Program-made: the position numbers and the translations under genes
In this document: positions 52,470 through 64,000 of the stretch, one piece after another
Layout: every line of letters starts with the position of its first letter
How positions within the stretch are numbered: position 1 is the first letter of the stretch
Assembly: GCA_946406115.1 (NCBI GenBank)
Contig: OX291543.1
Location: forward strand, 33,630,815-33,694,814
Reading direction: 5' to 3'
From: Apoda limacodes
Lineage: Eukaryota > Arthropoda > Insecta > Lepidoptera > Limacodidae
Length of the DNA stretch: 64,000 nt
The notes under the pieces: model-generated
The model's input: only the letters and a program-made list of their open reading frames with translations
What the model was told of the DNA's origin: nothing
Database searches by the model: none

Positions 52470-53704
52470 ACAAGCGCTCTGTTTTTGATCTATCCCTCTT
52501 GGAATTAAGATAAAGATTCGTAAACAATGGTTAAACGCCTCCCGGCTATTTTAATTACCACATTTAACAATCTTCGTGTTACAGCATTGCAACATATTTT
52601 AGCATAATTAATATAAATGAATGGGAGTTTCTAATTTCGAAGGACGAACCCTATACGTCGCCTAGCCAATAAGGGACCTTGGGATCGAAACGGGGATGAA
52701 GATTTGGTGGGAGTTTCGAGAACAGAGGTGAAATGAGATATTCAAGTTGATGGGACCCGTGCCCTTGAATAAATTTAGATAAATGTATTTTGATTAAATC
52801 TCCTAAGTTAAATCTCCTATTGTATGATTAAATCTTTATACGGTGTTAGAAAAATAATAAAATCAGTGTAGTGTTCTGCGAAAGCCGTAAACGATCTAAG
52901 TATTCTATATCTTACTTTACCAGTATAGTTGTTTCAGCGATTCTACAAATTGTTTCTAACCGTAATAAACTAACTTGACAGTTTATATGTTTTCTTTAAC
53001 TTGGAATTTGAAATTGCTCTATTTGTTTGTATTCAATTAGTTTTAACCGGCCAAAAGGAGGTTGTTTCAGAGTTTCTCTTCCTTTTTAGGGTTTTGGGCC
53101 AGGAAAATTCAACCTTAACTAAAACAAAGTTTTGTTAATAGATGTTTCTTTTCTTGCCTTATTGGGAAATATTAAAGCCAAAGCCAAAATGTTCTATTCA
53201 TATTAGGATTTTACAATCACTTTTGAATCGTCAAAATTATGAAATATTATTTTTTGAAATCCTAAAGTAAAGTAGTTTTCGCTCAGTACCTGGTTTTCTT
53301 TACTTCCCTTTTTCCACGTATATGAGTTGATACAAGAAGCATCTACCTATGAACTCAACTATTCAGTCAGTTCTTGTAAGAAACGCTTTCAGGCTTATAT
53401 GTCAAAGACTTACAAAGGGAGGAACCGTTATATTATAGAAAGTAAATGGTTTAATAGACATTTATATCTGGTTATCAGTTTATTAAAAATCATATAAAAT
53501 AAACCACCACGCAGAATAGATAGATATCTCTTCTTTAACGATATTTTATTGACTAAGAGTGTTCCTACTACAAGAATCAGAGCAGGACTGAGGGTTTAAA
53601 AATCGTTTTTTCGCCTCATAATAAATAAAAGGTTAACCTTTAAAGAAATGATCATTAAAAAACAAGACTGACGGACTTCTTCAGATCATAACAGATGGCG
53701 CCGT
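52470..53704. other. No gene; repeat scrap at 53160-53245
   Basis: 53160-53245 ('ttctattcatattaggattt' and 'cacttttgaatcgtcaaaat') matches the end of repeat R. Otherwise featureless. Confidence 0.5.
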
Positions 53705-53711
53705 CACACAC

Positions 53712-53752
<41 letters not shown>
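53705..53752. repeat. (CA)n-(TA)n microsatellite
   Basis: A run of about nine CA units followed by about a dozen TA units, then 'aaataaatg'. Confidence 0.95.
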
Positions 53753-53759
<7 letters not shown>

Positions 53760-56700
53760 GAATCCCGAATACGATACTGCCGAAATCTGTGATTTAGGTT
53801 ACAATATTAGGTAATACCTATTGTTATATTACTTATCTACAAGTAAGTTGATGAATAACAAAAACGAGTACTGTTAATACTCATCGTAAAAGTAACTGTA
53901 AATCTATTGCAAGTTGCAACAATAGAAACTTTATCACTATTCAAGTTGTTTAAACAACAAGTTACTGCCTTTGCCAAAAATACCTACGAGAACTGACTTT
54001 TATTAACAAAATATCTAGACCCAGGGTCAGATACCCACCCCCTTCTACAATAGACGATCACGAAAATTATTTAGGTCTACAGGTCTCCGAGTACGAGCGA
54101 CGAACTTCACTTAGATTTTCTTCGATTCGAATAAACTTAACACTTGCAATCTTTAGGTAAACAATTTAGCTAGACATCCGACTAGAGATTAATACCTTTT
54201 AGGTACCTATGGGTCCATCACTGTACAAACTATCATTAAAAAGCGTAAAGGGTATATTGTTTGTTTGTTTGTTTGCTTGTTCCCTTCTCACGCTAAAAAT
54301 ACTAATTTTATTGATGTAATTTTAAACAAAACAATTAGTTTCAAGAAAATAGAATGCATTGCATCCAATTTCGAAATTACCAATTAAGAAATAAGTTTCC
54401 ATAATTAAATTAACCACCTCACTAATTTAATCTTTCTCACACTCAATATTATTTAGTAAACCATAGTATAAGTGTGTGTGTTAAACCTTCACATGTGATG
54501 AAGACTGTTCCTAACGAGTACCAACTCATACATACATCTATATGTAGGTATTATATTTTTTAGAAAAACAATTGCCTTTCTTGCGTAGGCAAAGCTTTTA
54601 TTTTTTATTGTTGTCACGTGCCAAGTGCAGACTGAAAAGGGTTGAAAGTCGACAGGCGTCTGGTAAGGTAACATGTTGCCTACCTATAGACCGGTATTTA
54701 TAATACAAACCCGTCGTGGTTTTAATATCGAGAATTCCATGGATTTCAAAAATTTCATTTGTAACAGCTACAATTCGGCCCACAATTCGCCTGCTGATAT
54801 TTTCGTTATCGGAAACTATTTGATTTATATTATGAAAAGCCTATGCCAAAAATTAAGTCATCCCGAATCACCGTTGCGGTATAAAGAGACAGTTTCCCAC
54901 AATTACCTTGTGAAATGGGTGAGTAGCCCTTGCACCCTTGTAACGTCAAAAATGACATTCGGAAAAATGAAATCTCGTGAAAACTTTCGGTCTAAATAAA
55001 AACAAAAAAACAAAAAGGTTAACATACAAAAGTTATCTTAATTTGTCAGGATAGTAATGAACATTGAAACAATTGTATTTGTAGGGCTATTTTTCACAAC
55101 TTTTGTTTTTCATGTGCACACAATGTTAAAGATTTAAATTAAATTATTTTAATTGTGCAATAAAATTGTTTTCAAACATCAACCTCAGAGTTCCTAATTA
55201 AATTACAATTGTTCAAAAAAGGAGAGGAGTCGTATCATCATCATCGACGATACCAAGTTGGAACTAAGTTCTTTTTGTTCATCAAGTACGAGTATGTACT
55301 ACAAGTAGCTCAGTGTTGCCCTTTGTGCGCTAATGCGCATGACATTTGACATTTTTAGTACAAAATTGGTTAAAAAAACTTTGCATATTTTTATTCTGTA
55401 GATACAAAACTGTCAGTACGCCAATCCAACTCATACTTGACTTAACTTTCCTAACGTTTCTTAAGTTACATCGACTCTTCAACTCCTCTACGCCAATAAG
55501 ATAAACTCGTTCCAAAATTTACCAAATTCCTGTCATTTAGAGTTGATTAAAAAAGGTTTGAATTTTTCATTCAGTACGAAACTCTTATTCGTCTTACACA
55601 GGACCTTTTCAAACCCAAGGACATCTTTATTCTTTATTTCAATAAAATTGACTTAGCGGTTCAACCAAATTCTTATTTACCCTCTCTACGCTAATTCTTT
55701 TAACACTTAACGTTTTTTTTAAGTAGCTATGTACATCCCATCCCCTCGTCAGCTGTCGTTATAATTGGCTCAGCAGTTCAGTCCAATTTGTGAATTTGAC
55801 TAACACCTGACGTTTTAAGCAGGTTTTATCTAAGGTGTAGGCAAGCCACTATCTAGCCAAATTTCATCGAGATGTTCTGCGGGTCGGTTAGCCGTAAATA
55901 AGTATATATAAAATAATATCCGTATAATCATTTACTAATATGTGCTAGAACAAGAAGTTTATTGTACAGAAACTTCAACCTTCAGCCTAACCTCATACGT
56001 ATCACCTATTCTAACACGCCGTAAGGAACTTTTGTTCTGAAAATCGGATGTGGCTACAGAACCCATATTATTTTTAACAACGACATTGTAGTTACAAGAA
56101 TAATGTAGAATAACGGTGCTATCTTAAAAGTGTAATAAAAAGGTACAAGATTATTACTCAGTACTAATGAAAATTCTTTAATCCTGGTCTAAAATGAGAA
56201 GTTGCTTCCCAAATAAATGTAGTTTTGAAATTTTAAACTTGCATGATCTACCTCTGATGAAGTTTATTTTCTGGTGATCGAGTCTGTAATTAGGTATACA
56301 TAGACTTACATAGGTGTCGTTAGGAAATATCTTTAACTACTAATTCTCAGGCTGTTATTTCCTTCAACACTTCCTACGGGATATTCCATACCTCATAAAT
56401 AAATATCTAAATGTTCAAAAAACAAAGTGAGTAAAGATCTTAAAAGTGTAATACGAACAGCTAATTTACTTAACACAAGGCTTTGTTAATTAATTGTTTT
56501 TTCAATTTAGTCGTGAAGTGAACTTCCACTGAGTGACTGAGCCAAATAAAATTAATTAAACGAAAAGCTTGTCCGGCAACCGTCGCGCAACATTGCCAAG
56601 ATGTTGTTTTTATTGATGCTAAATCTTACTAATCCGGTACTTGATTTGGCCTATTTCCAAAAATACTGTTCATATATTTTCGAAGCAAAATACATTTAGT

Positions 56701-57374
56701 CAATGAATATTGTGCTAATAGGTGCATATAATTGACAGTTTAAATCGGTTTAATTATAAATTAATAAAATTCGAGTTGGTACATCCATCAATTAATGATG
56801 GCGCGCAATTTGTTTGTGTGAAATAGTAGTCGATACTTTCAGCTCCCTTTGTAGTCCAGATACTATAAGATTTTTTTGTTGTTTTTCTTCGACGAGCCTA
56901 ACTGATTAAAAAAAAATGTCCTTACAATTTTCAAAACCAACATGAAACTTAGACAAATGTTACGATATCACTTTTTCGAGGAAACTAAACATCATAATGT
57001 CTAAGTGCAAAATTTTGCATTTATTCAAATCAATTTTTCGCAAAATAGAGAAAAACGCAAGCAAAAAACGATAGAAGAAAGAAAATTGTGCTTATTTTAT
57101 TACTAGGTCCCACACCGCTTTTATTACTAGTTTTACGATCAAGGTGTATTTACATGTATTTAGTTACGATATGAATAAAGCTCATAGTAAAATAATAAAT
57201 AAAAATCAATTAAGTACTGAAATTAGAAATACCCTTAACAAGCCACAAAACAATCAGTTTATTTTCTCACATAATATTTTATTGTTATCACGTAAAATTC
57301 AGTATTTCTAGTAATAATATTTTATGTCAAAGAAATCCTTAAGTGGGTATAATCCATCCTATGTCATTTCGTTT
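53753..57374. other. No gene recognised
   Basis: Mostly AT-rich intron-like sequence. The 108-codon open frame at 54673-54999 overlaps a minus frame (54598-54783) and has no recognised motif. At about 55840-55915 'aatttcatcgagatgttctg' and 'cggttagccgtaaataa' resemble a common lepidopteran repeat body. Confidence 0.5.
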
Positions 57375-57560
57375 TACCTCATTAGCCTCATACGTCCCCA
57401 CTGTTGGGGTACGACCTTCCCTTTATCCAGGGCGAAGGGCCTTAGACCTCACGCTGGCCCAGTGTGGATTGCGGACTCCACATAAGTCTTTGATTTTCAG
57501 ACGTATGCATTTTTCCTCACGATTTTTTCCTTCAGCAAAAAGACAGTGGTGTAAATAAAT
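57375..57560 (+). repeat. Repeat with 'ccactgttggg' start, copy 3
   Basis: 'acgtccccactgttggggta', 'ggcccagtgtggattgcgga', 'cagacgtatgcatttttcct' and 'gacagtggtgtaaataaata'. It matches 22795-23010 in the opposite orientation. Confidence 0.75.
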
Positions 57561-59139
57561 AAATCAGTGTACATACTTATAAGCCATCCCACGAAGCTTT
57601 GATATTTTTGACCTCTTCGGGTACTGTACAGTATGACCTAGTCTAAGAATTTAGGCTAACCTAGTATAAGTTGTGGCCGTGAACCGATGATATATGATTT
57701 TAGTCGTGGTCTCTAGAACTGATAGAATTATGGTTATAAAAATCAAACCAATTACTGCAGAAGAAATAAAAGTGTGGTTTTACTCTGCACATGAATTCAC
57801 GACCTTTAATAAACGGAGACAAGATAAAGGAAAATATTCTTAAGAGATAATATAAAAAACATCCACGACCTTGCTTAATAAATAAATAAAATAATTAATT
57901 GACAACACTTATCTATCTTTTAGGTTATTTTAACTGAAAATACAAATAGGTAAAATTTATTTGTTAGTTTATATTTAGAAAGTTATCTCTGCAACTACTG
58001 AAGGGATTCTAAAAAATCTTTCAACACAGTTCCTATGAGTAACATCAAAATCGAAAAGTCATTTTTTTGCGGGTTATCTGAGCGTGTGTGACTGTAGGTA
58101 CATCTCAACTCACTGAGATTTTCATTGGAATACATGAAATAAATTTATAATTAATACATTATTGTTATCAAAAAGATGCTTATTCTCAGGGTTTAAAGCA
58201 CTATCACAGCTTTGTTTTAGCAAATTTGTAAACTAATAGCATTTAGAACTGTGAAGATTTTTGTCAACACTTCGAAAATAACAGTGAAAAGGGGTCAGTT
58301 TAGGATTTTTTTCTACTGAAAGTTCACGTTTTCAGGGTTTGAACCATGTCCCGAAGAACACAGACATTCAATTATAGTTGGATCTGAAAAACGATTTGCC
58401 AAAAAAAAAAAATTAAGGTAGTATAGCCTCTTTAGGGATATAAAATGACATAGGATAATTTTTAACTCGACTGAGATTTTAAACGGGAAAAATTTGTCCA
58501 CGGATAATAATAGCGCGGGCACTTTTGTTTTTCCGTCGTTTTGTAGTAGTATTATGGGTAGTTTAATTTTGCAAAGGGGTAGTTGGAAAACACATAATAA
58601 TACAAAAGACGTTTTATCCCAGTAAATGAATGGGTAAGAATTTAATAACAATTCAGGGCGGGTGAAGAAGCGGGAAAAAGATAGTTGTTTATATAATATA
58701 ATAAAAATGTCAGTTTATCTGTGGGTTAAACCGCAGTTACTAATACTAAATTGAACTCCTAATCGGGATAAAATCATTTTTGTCTTTTGTCCCTACATCT
58801 ACCTTAGTCCCAAAACTTAAGTCATAACCTAGGCTGCAAGGTTATATCGTGAGGAATATTGAACCGCAGAAAAAAATAATTCCGTAGGATAAAAACGGAA
58901 TAAAACTTGATTAGGATAAAAAGTATTCTAAACACTTCCCAGTCCCATAAACTAGCCGTGGCATAAAAACCAGGCAACCTTGTTGTTGCGTCATCGCAGT
59001 GCCTGTTTTTCATTGTTTATTACGACTACACGTCTGATGGTTTGGTTTGGTTAATTGGTTTGTGCCACACAACAACTGTCTAAGGAGCGAACAGCTGATC
59101 CCACTAGACATCTGATACGCAATACTTTGTTTGTTACAG
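57561..59139. other. Intron-like sequence upstream of the channel exon
   Basis: AT-rich with no further channel exon seen. It ends with 'actttgtttgttacag', a good 3' splice site whose AG is 59138-59139. Confidence 0.6.
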
Positions 59140-59454
59140 GTAGCTCCCAACATCATAGAGTTCATCAAATCTCCAGTGAATATCATAGACTTTATAGCAA
59201 CACTGAGTTTTTACATGGACGTTATAGTGGAATTCACAGTGGTAAAAAAAAACGGTAACAAAGCAGACATTCTAGAGTTTATCTCAATAATCAAGATCCT
59301 GAGGCTGTTCAAGCTGACGAGGCACAGTCCAGGGCTGAAGATTCTGGTGCATACCTTCAAAGCGTCTGCGAAAGAACTGACGCTGTTAGTTTTCTTTCTG
59401 GTGCTTGGTATCGTGATATTTGCAAGTCTGGTGTATTATGCTGAAAAGTCGCAG
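59140..59454 (+). CDS. Shaw/Kv3-type potassium channel exon (S3-S5), partial gene
   Basis: An internal exon of 315 bp (105 codons, phase 0 at both ends). The acceptor is 'ttgttacag' and the donor 'gtaaga' follows 'tcgcag' at 59454. Residues 13-30 form S3 ('[18 protein letters not shown]'), 44-61 S4 ('[15 protein letters not shown]'), 63-78 the S4-S5 linker ('[16 protein letters not shown]'), 79-101 S5 ('[20 protein letters not shown]'). These match the Shaw (Kv3) class very closely. The protein would be a plasma-membrane tetramer passing K+ in neurons and muscle. S4 has Glu and Ser where other Kv3 channels have the first arginines, as in Shaw. T1, S1-S2, pore and S6 exons are outside the window or unrecognised. 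Whether it is Shaw or a Shaw-like paralogue is not decidable from one exon. Confidence 0.95.
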
Positions 59455-61135
59455 GTAAGATATTGATTTCTAATAAACACACAATCTAATCTAATAAATG
59501 ATTCCGATCCCTTAGGTTTTGTTGTATCTTCTATGCCCCCAAGACTGAGGCACAGGCCTCTCTTTCAAGAAAGAAGGCTCAAGCATTTTGATTAAGCTAG
59601 TCGCCACTCGACTGCAAGAGTTTTCTTAAGCCGCCCGGAAAGTCTCTGATTTCTCTTCATATTATGATAAAACCTAGGGCTGACGGTTGAGCGTACCCTC
59701 GGTAACACATATTCTTATCATTTCCAATATACGTATGCAGCTAAACCATGACCTCCTCAAGTGTGATTTCTTGTGTTTAAAATAAACTATAGAAATAATT
59801 TATATAGGTATAACTATAAAACCAAAAGCTGAAACAATCAATTTTTCCATAAATTTAGGCAGAAATCAAAGACTCCTACGACCCTGGCACACATATTTAG
59901 CTTCATTCACTCGCATCAATGCTTTCACACTCGTTTGATGTAAATTTTTGACTTTGACTTGTAGTCACTGAAAACCGGTTGCTCGGTAGAACGTGGCTCC
60001 TATAAAGGCTAGCAAGGGCTAAGTTAATATTAAAATCCTTAAAACCCGTAATCTTTGCAAATTTATTTAGCAACTCCTTAGGCGCAACTAGGCAAAAAAG
60101 AAGACATTTTAATGTCGTATTTCATAACAACACATGAAAAAACAGCCAGCTGTATAGTTATTAATTAAAACATTGAAGTGACGAATTCAATTTAAGTGTT
60201 ACTTAAAATATATTTATGTAACATGTCAGTTTTGTCTTTAATACAATCAACTGTTTCTAGGACCTATATTTTTTGATACTAATACCTGTGACAGACAGAC
60301 ATAGATACATTTATACCCCTAAATTGATCCTGAAATTATCATTTTTATTTTCGGTAGAAAATAGAAAAATATATTAAACTCCTTTATTCCATTATGATAA
60401 TCCCTAATCCTCGAAATCAATATTCTTGAACTAACTTGAGTGGGCTCTTTTTATAGCTGCTCCAAGTAACAAATTCACTTGAGCGAGCTTAAGTAACACT
60501 TAAGTCGAGCGACCTCGACACACTGTCATGCTCACAAATGACAGAAAATTTACTTGTGAAATTTCAAGGAAAAGAACCCGTATGTATTTTTGCTGAATAT
60601 TTTTTGTTGAATGTTAAAATTGCTTAAATTGTTTAATTTTTGGGCACATTTTTTATTGCACTTAGATGGTTGTTTAATGTTTGATACCTCTCGTAAAATT
60701 CTTCAAGGTATTTATTGTTTTACAAACTTCAATGCGTGTATCAGTATAATATTATATAATATCTAACTACTATTATGCGTTCCTAAACCATTTATTTGAT
60801 CGCGATGGAACTTTACTAAGTTGATGACCGGGAAGGTTTCTGTAGGAGTACTACTAAAAAGGTCTTGCATATTATTTCTTTTCTTATGATACTATTATTT
60901 TTCGGTGGCGCATGAGTCGTTTCACTATATTGCATTTAGAAAATATGTATTTTGTGTGACGTAAGTCAAGTAAAAAACAAAAAGATGGATAAAACAAAAT
61001 GAGTACTTACAACTGTTTTGATTTGAATATTGATGATGATACCTTTTTATAATTTTAACTAATAAAGTTAGACACAGTGCTGCCCTTCACTAATGTGTAT
61101 AATGTTTAATGTGTTTAATGTTATATGTTTTCCAG
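59455..61135 (+). other. Intron downstream of the channel exon
   Basis: Begins with donor 'gtaaga'. No pore/S6 exon (expected to encode the T-V-G-Y-G filter) was found here or further on. The only recognisable feature is degraded repeat-like sequence near 59530-59650. Confidence 0.6.
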
Positions 61136-61285
61136 AGGTACTATATGTCAAGGTACACATATAGGTATAATATTTTTTCTTTATATGATCCCGAAATAGT
61201 AGAATACCTTTTACCTGCGAATCGAATATCAAAGGTTATTGAAGAAAATTACGTTGTGCCATGTCGTTTTTTGTCGAGCCGACGG
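61136..61285 (+). other. Candidate 150-bp exon, unidentified
   Basis: Preceded by 'gttttccag' and followed by 'gtaagt', both good splice signals. Open across 50 codons in phase 0 at both ends, the same phase as the end of the channel exon. It encodes 'RYYMSRYTYRYNIFSLYDPE' and 'IVEYLLPANRISKVIEENYV'. This is not the expected pore segment of a Kv channel and is not recognised. It may be an exon of a nested gene, a cassette, or a chance match in AT-rich sequence. Confidence 0.2.
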
Positions 61286-62769
61286 GTAAGTGTAATATTT
61301 TAGAAATGTGATATAAAACTTACTCCTGTAATGTATCAAATAACAGTTTTTTGTATAAAATTGTTTTATATCGACGTTCTGTTACGGCCTTCCTCTGTAG
61401 TTTGTGGGTTCGATTCCAGAAGCGCGTAATACAGGAAGAAAACAAAAGATAGCATTCAAAAAAAGTTTCTATTACAACAAAAACAAGAAGTGAATAAACC
61501 GTCTCTGTTGGTGGTAGCGAGCGACTTAACTTTCTCCTGAGGCTGGTAAGAAACCGCAGAAAACTCTGTGTATTCCTAGTAAAAAAAACCAACTAGCGCT
61601 AGTAGTGTATTGTTGTTCAATTTCTGTTCCTTCACCGAAGTTCTGGCTGACGAACCAGGACTTTCTTCGTCCAACTACGACACTGAAAAAGAAACAATAG
61701 TGTTACAGCCTATCCATTGTTAGTTTACCTAACCTAAAAAGGGGAACCGAAAATAAATATCCTAGCTCAGGAAAATGGTGATTTCAACTTATGGAAAAAA
61801 CAAGAAAAAGAAAAGTAAAGTAAGGTTAAAAGTTTATGCAACACCTTAATAACTTACCCGTTGATCAGAAACTGGCATCAAAATTGTTTTTCTCTGTTTA
61901 TTGCTGTTGACAATTACAGTTATGTAAAAGTATTAATGATGCTTGGTAGTTCACTGTTCCAGCAAGAAAAAGTGCCAGCGGTCGTTGTCTCTTCCTTTTT
62001 ATTGACTTGTCACTTCCGGACCAGCCAAATGTCAAAAGAATTCTTCTGCCCGGTTTATTGGACTTCTTGATACTGGCATACTGCCACGGTCGTTTTCATG
62101 CATTAAAATAACGAACCCTAAAAAGGAAAAATTATAACCGACACATTACTTTACGTTTGCTGACTTGCCCACAGATCTAGGATTTTTACGCTACGCTAAA
62201 GACCAACACAGCGCGGAAAAGAGATATACTCATTACATGAACGCGACAGAGAAAGAGACAGACAACCTGTACGAATATGTCAATTAATTTTCGAGATTAG
62301 TGTTCGAAAAGCCCGTATCAGCCCGCTTGTTTTGTGAGTTTACGTGTTTACATAATTATCACGAGAATCCTGATAACAAAGTACTAAAAAGTGTAGTGCT
62401 CAGCCATGGTGTTTTGTTGTTCAGCTAATTGTTAACAGGAAGAAATAACCCGGACAATCATATGTTTCATACGTAAATACGAAGAAACCATGTATGTTTT
62501 TCAAACAAAATTCTATCGATTTTCTGTTAAAAATTGGCTCAGAATACGTTTTTACGTAATTATATTCCTTTATTTTGTAAAACATGGTATTATTTCATAC
62601 AGAAAGGGTCTAATTAATTTTAAGTAAAATAATGCTAGGGCTTGACAAAATGATCACGTCATAAATATCAGTATATCGATATTTTTTGTAGTAGGAAAAT
62701 AACAACCAATTCATTTTAAAAATGTTTCTTACAAATATTATTGGAGCACATGTAGATAATATTCTTTTT
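61286..62769. other. No gene; possible SINE scrap near 61385-61560
   Basis: 'gtgggttcgattccagaagc' at about 61396-61416 has the form of a tRNA B-box and may belong to a degraded SINE. Open frames on both strands here show no domain. Confidence 0.45.
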
Positions 62770-62960
62770 CAGGGTTCCGTAGCCAAGTGGCATAAACGGA
62801 ACCTTTATAAATTCTTTATCTCCGTCCGTCCGCCTCTGTCCGCATGACACAGCCCTATAATTCCACCGCCTTTGCATCAATTCTCGAAATTTCACACGAA
62901 GATGACTAGCATAGTCACATAAAAACCCGGCAAAGTGTGTGTTAGTTCACGCAGTTATAA
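62770..62960 (+). repeat. 'gggttccgta' repeat copy
   Basis: 'cagggttccgtagccaagtg', 'taaacggaacctttataaat', 'ctccgtccgtccgcctctgt', then 'gcatgacacagccct'. Same head as 27320 and 63855. Confidence 0.7.
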
Positions 62961-63854
62961 TTTTTCACTGTATTAACTGGTATTGAAATAAAAAAAAATT
63001 AAAGATTATCAAACGATACTCAACTCAAATATACCGAAAAACAAACCTTCACAGTGCAAATCAAAACCTTATCCAGGCATAGGTAGTTCCACTTGCTGGA
63101 TTTGTTACTTCGATTCGCTGCCACGCCTAGTCCAATGCATTATTCGAACGTAAAGTTATATTGTTTTTAGTAAGTATTTATTCAGAATGTTTTAATTTTA
63201 TTAACGATAATATTACATGGTTGCATAAACTTAATTAAATTTATCCATAATTAAATAAGTACCTGTTTTACAAAAGTACCAACTTCATCTAAGTACCTTT
63301 TAATGGAATTTGTACGCAATTTTTACTTTTTCAACTACATTTTTTTAGCTACTTAGCTATGACAGGTTTTTCTTTTAATTTCGTTAATTTTTTTCGAAGT
63401 TTTGCCAGAAACAAAAATTCTGCGTTCGTAACCTAGCGCTTCGTGCGTAAGGCGTGACCCTGATAGCAGTGGTACAAAACATAGGTCTTTTTAAGAACTT
63501 TAAAATAAAATTAGCTCGAACCAAATAAATTTAATAATTTTATAAGTTTTTCAGATATTTGCAATAATTTCGATCCTACGGAACCCTAACTTAGGGTTTT
63601 TTCTGGTCCAACGTGAGATCTGGAGCATCACATTCAAGACAAATGCTCATTAACTTGAATACAACTATGTCATTCAAACATCTAAATTCTATGTCTATGG
63701 GCTTGCCGAATAAAATATTATTTTTTAAATAATATATAAAAACAATCATAATGTCCATTCTACCCAATTCAAGTGTTTCTGAAAATAACTAAAAAAATGT
63801 ATTAAAGTAATGATGAAAATCTGGGAAACTAGCCTCGACTTTTGCCTATCTCAT
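62961..63854. other. No gene; repeat scrap at 63570-63600
   Basis: 'ctacggaaccctaacttagg' at about 63575 is another 'cggaaccct' end. The rest is AT-rich. Confidence 0.5.
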
Positions 63855-64000
63855 TTTTTAGGGTTTCGTAGTCAACAAGGAACCCTTATAGTTTCGCCAT
63901 GTCCGTCCGTCCGTCTGTCTGTCCGCGGCTTAGTTCAAAACTACTTATACGAGAAAGTTGCAGGCAGGGATATATACATTGATCAAGCTGACAAAGTGGT
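63855..64000 (+). repeat. 'gggttccgta' repeat copy, cut by the window end
   Basis: 'agggtttcgtagtcaacaag', 'gaacccttatagtttcgcca', 'tgtccgtccgtccgtctgtc' and 'aaactacttatacgagaaag'. Continues past the window. Confidence 0.7.

Noticed and set aside
54673..54999. 108-codon open frame as a gene
   Set aside because: Overlapped by a minus-strand open frame, no recognisable motif, no clear acceptor, and composition like the surrounding AT-rich DNA.
58313..58651. 112-codon minus open frame
   Set aside because: No domain, no splice context, low-complexity hydrophobic and lysine-rich content as expected from AT-rich DNA.

Overview
The window is AT-rich, intron-like eukaryotic DNA dense with decayed transposable elements. 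Everything points to an insect, most likely a moth or butterfly. The evidence is the combination of repeat families (RTE, CR1/jockey-type, R1-type, Penelope, BEL/Pao and Ty3/gypsy elements, a tRNA-headed SINE, and several short families with ends such as the 'gggttccgta' and 'ccactgctggacat' motifs that I associate with Lepidoptera) and one exon of a Shaw-type potassium channel. The species cannot be told from the sequence.

The only host coding sequence I recognise is a 315-bp phase-0 exon at 59140-59454 (+). It encodes S3, S4 and S5 of a Kv3/Shaw-class voltage-gated potassium channel. The T1, S1-S2, pore and S6 exons are not in the window, so much of the rest may be introns of that gene; this cannot be proven here. 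Two further splice-bounded open stretches (48324-48428 on -, 61136-61285 on +) are candidate exons of unknown identity.

Layout. 0.2-0.6 kb: a 53/56-bp minisatellite. 1.4-4.1 kb: a decayed CR1/jockey-type LINE (called LINE-B) on -. 5.7-9.8 kb: two inverted copies of a repeat with a palindromic head, bracketing a pogo-like transposase remnant and a perfect 57-bp inverted repeat. 10.2 kb: a fragment of a second LINE (LINE-A). 11.84-14.71 kb: an RTE LINE with a 17-bp target-site duplication. 14.8-16.0 kb: a 5'-truncated Penelope element between inverted terminal repeats. 17.5-20.1 kb: two copies of one repeat, the first split by a 482-bp Harbinger-type MITE. 20.6-21.8 kb: a third palindrome-headed repeat. 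22-31 kb: mostly featureless, with short repeats and a 20-bp minisatellite. 31.9-36.7 kb: a BEL/Pao retrotransposon on -. 37.9-41.5 kb: a nest of LINE-A, gypsy integrase plus LTR, and an R1-like RNase H. 41.7-45.2 kb: a much better preserved LINE-B. 45-59 kb: SINE and LINE fragments, including a tyrosine-recombinase-like scrap beside a LINE poly-A. 59-64 kb: the channel exon and its downstream intron.

All autonomous elements carry stops, frameshifts or deletions. The genes do not form an operon or pathway. The functional content is the channel gene, and the rest records successive and often nested insertions. I saw no convincing new biological system. The best leads are the small candidate exon at 48.4 kb, the nested MITE with a related uninterrupted copy nearby, the perfect palindrome, and the palindrome-headed repeat family.
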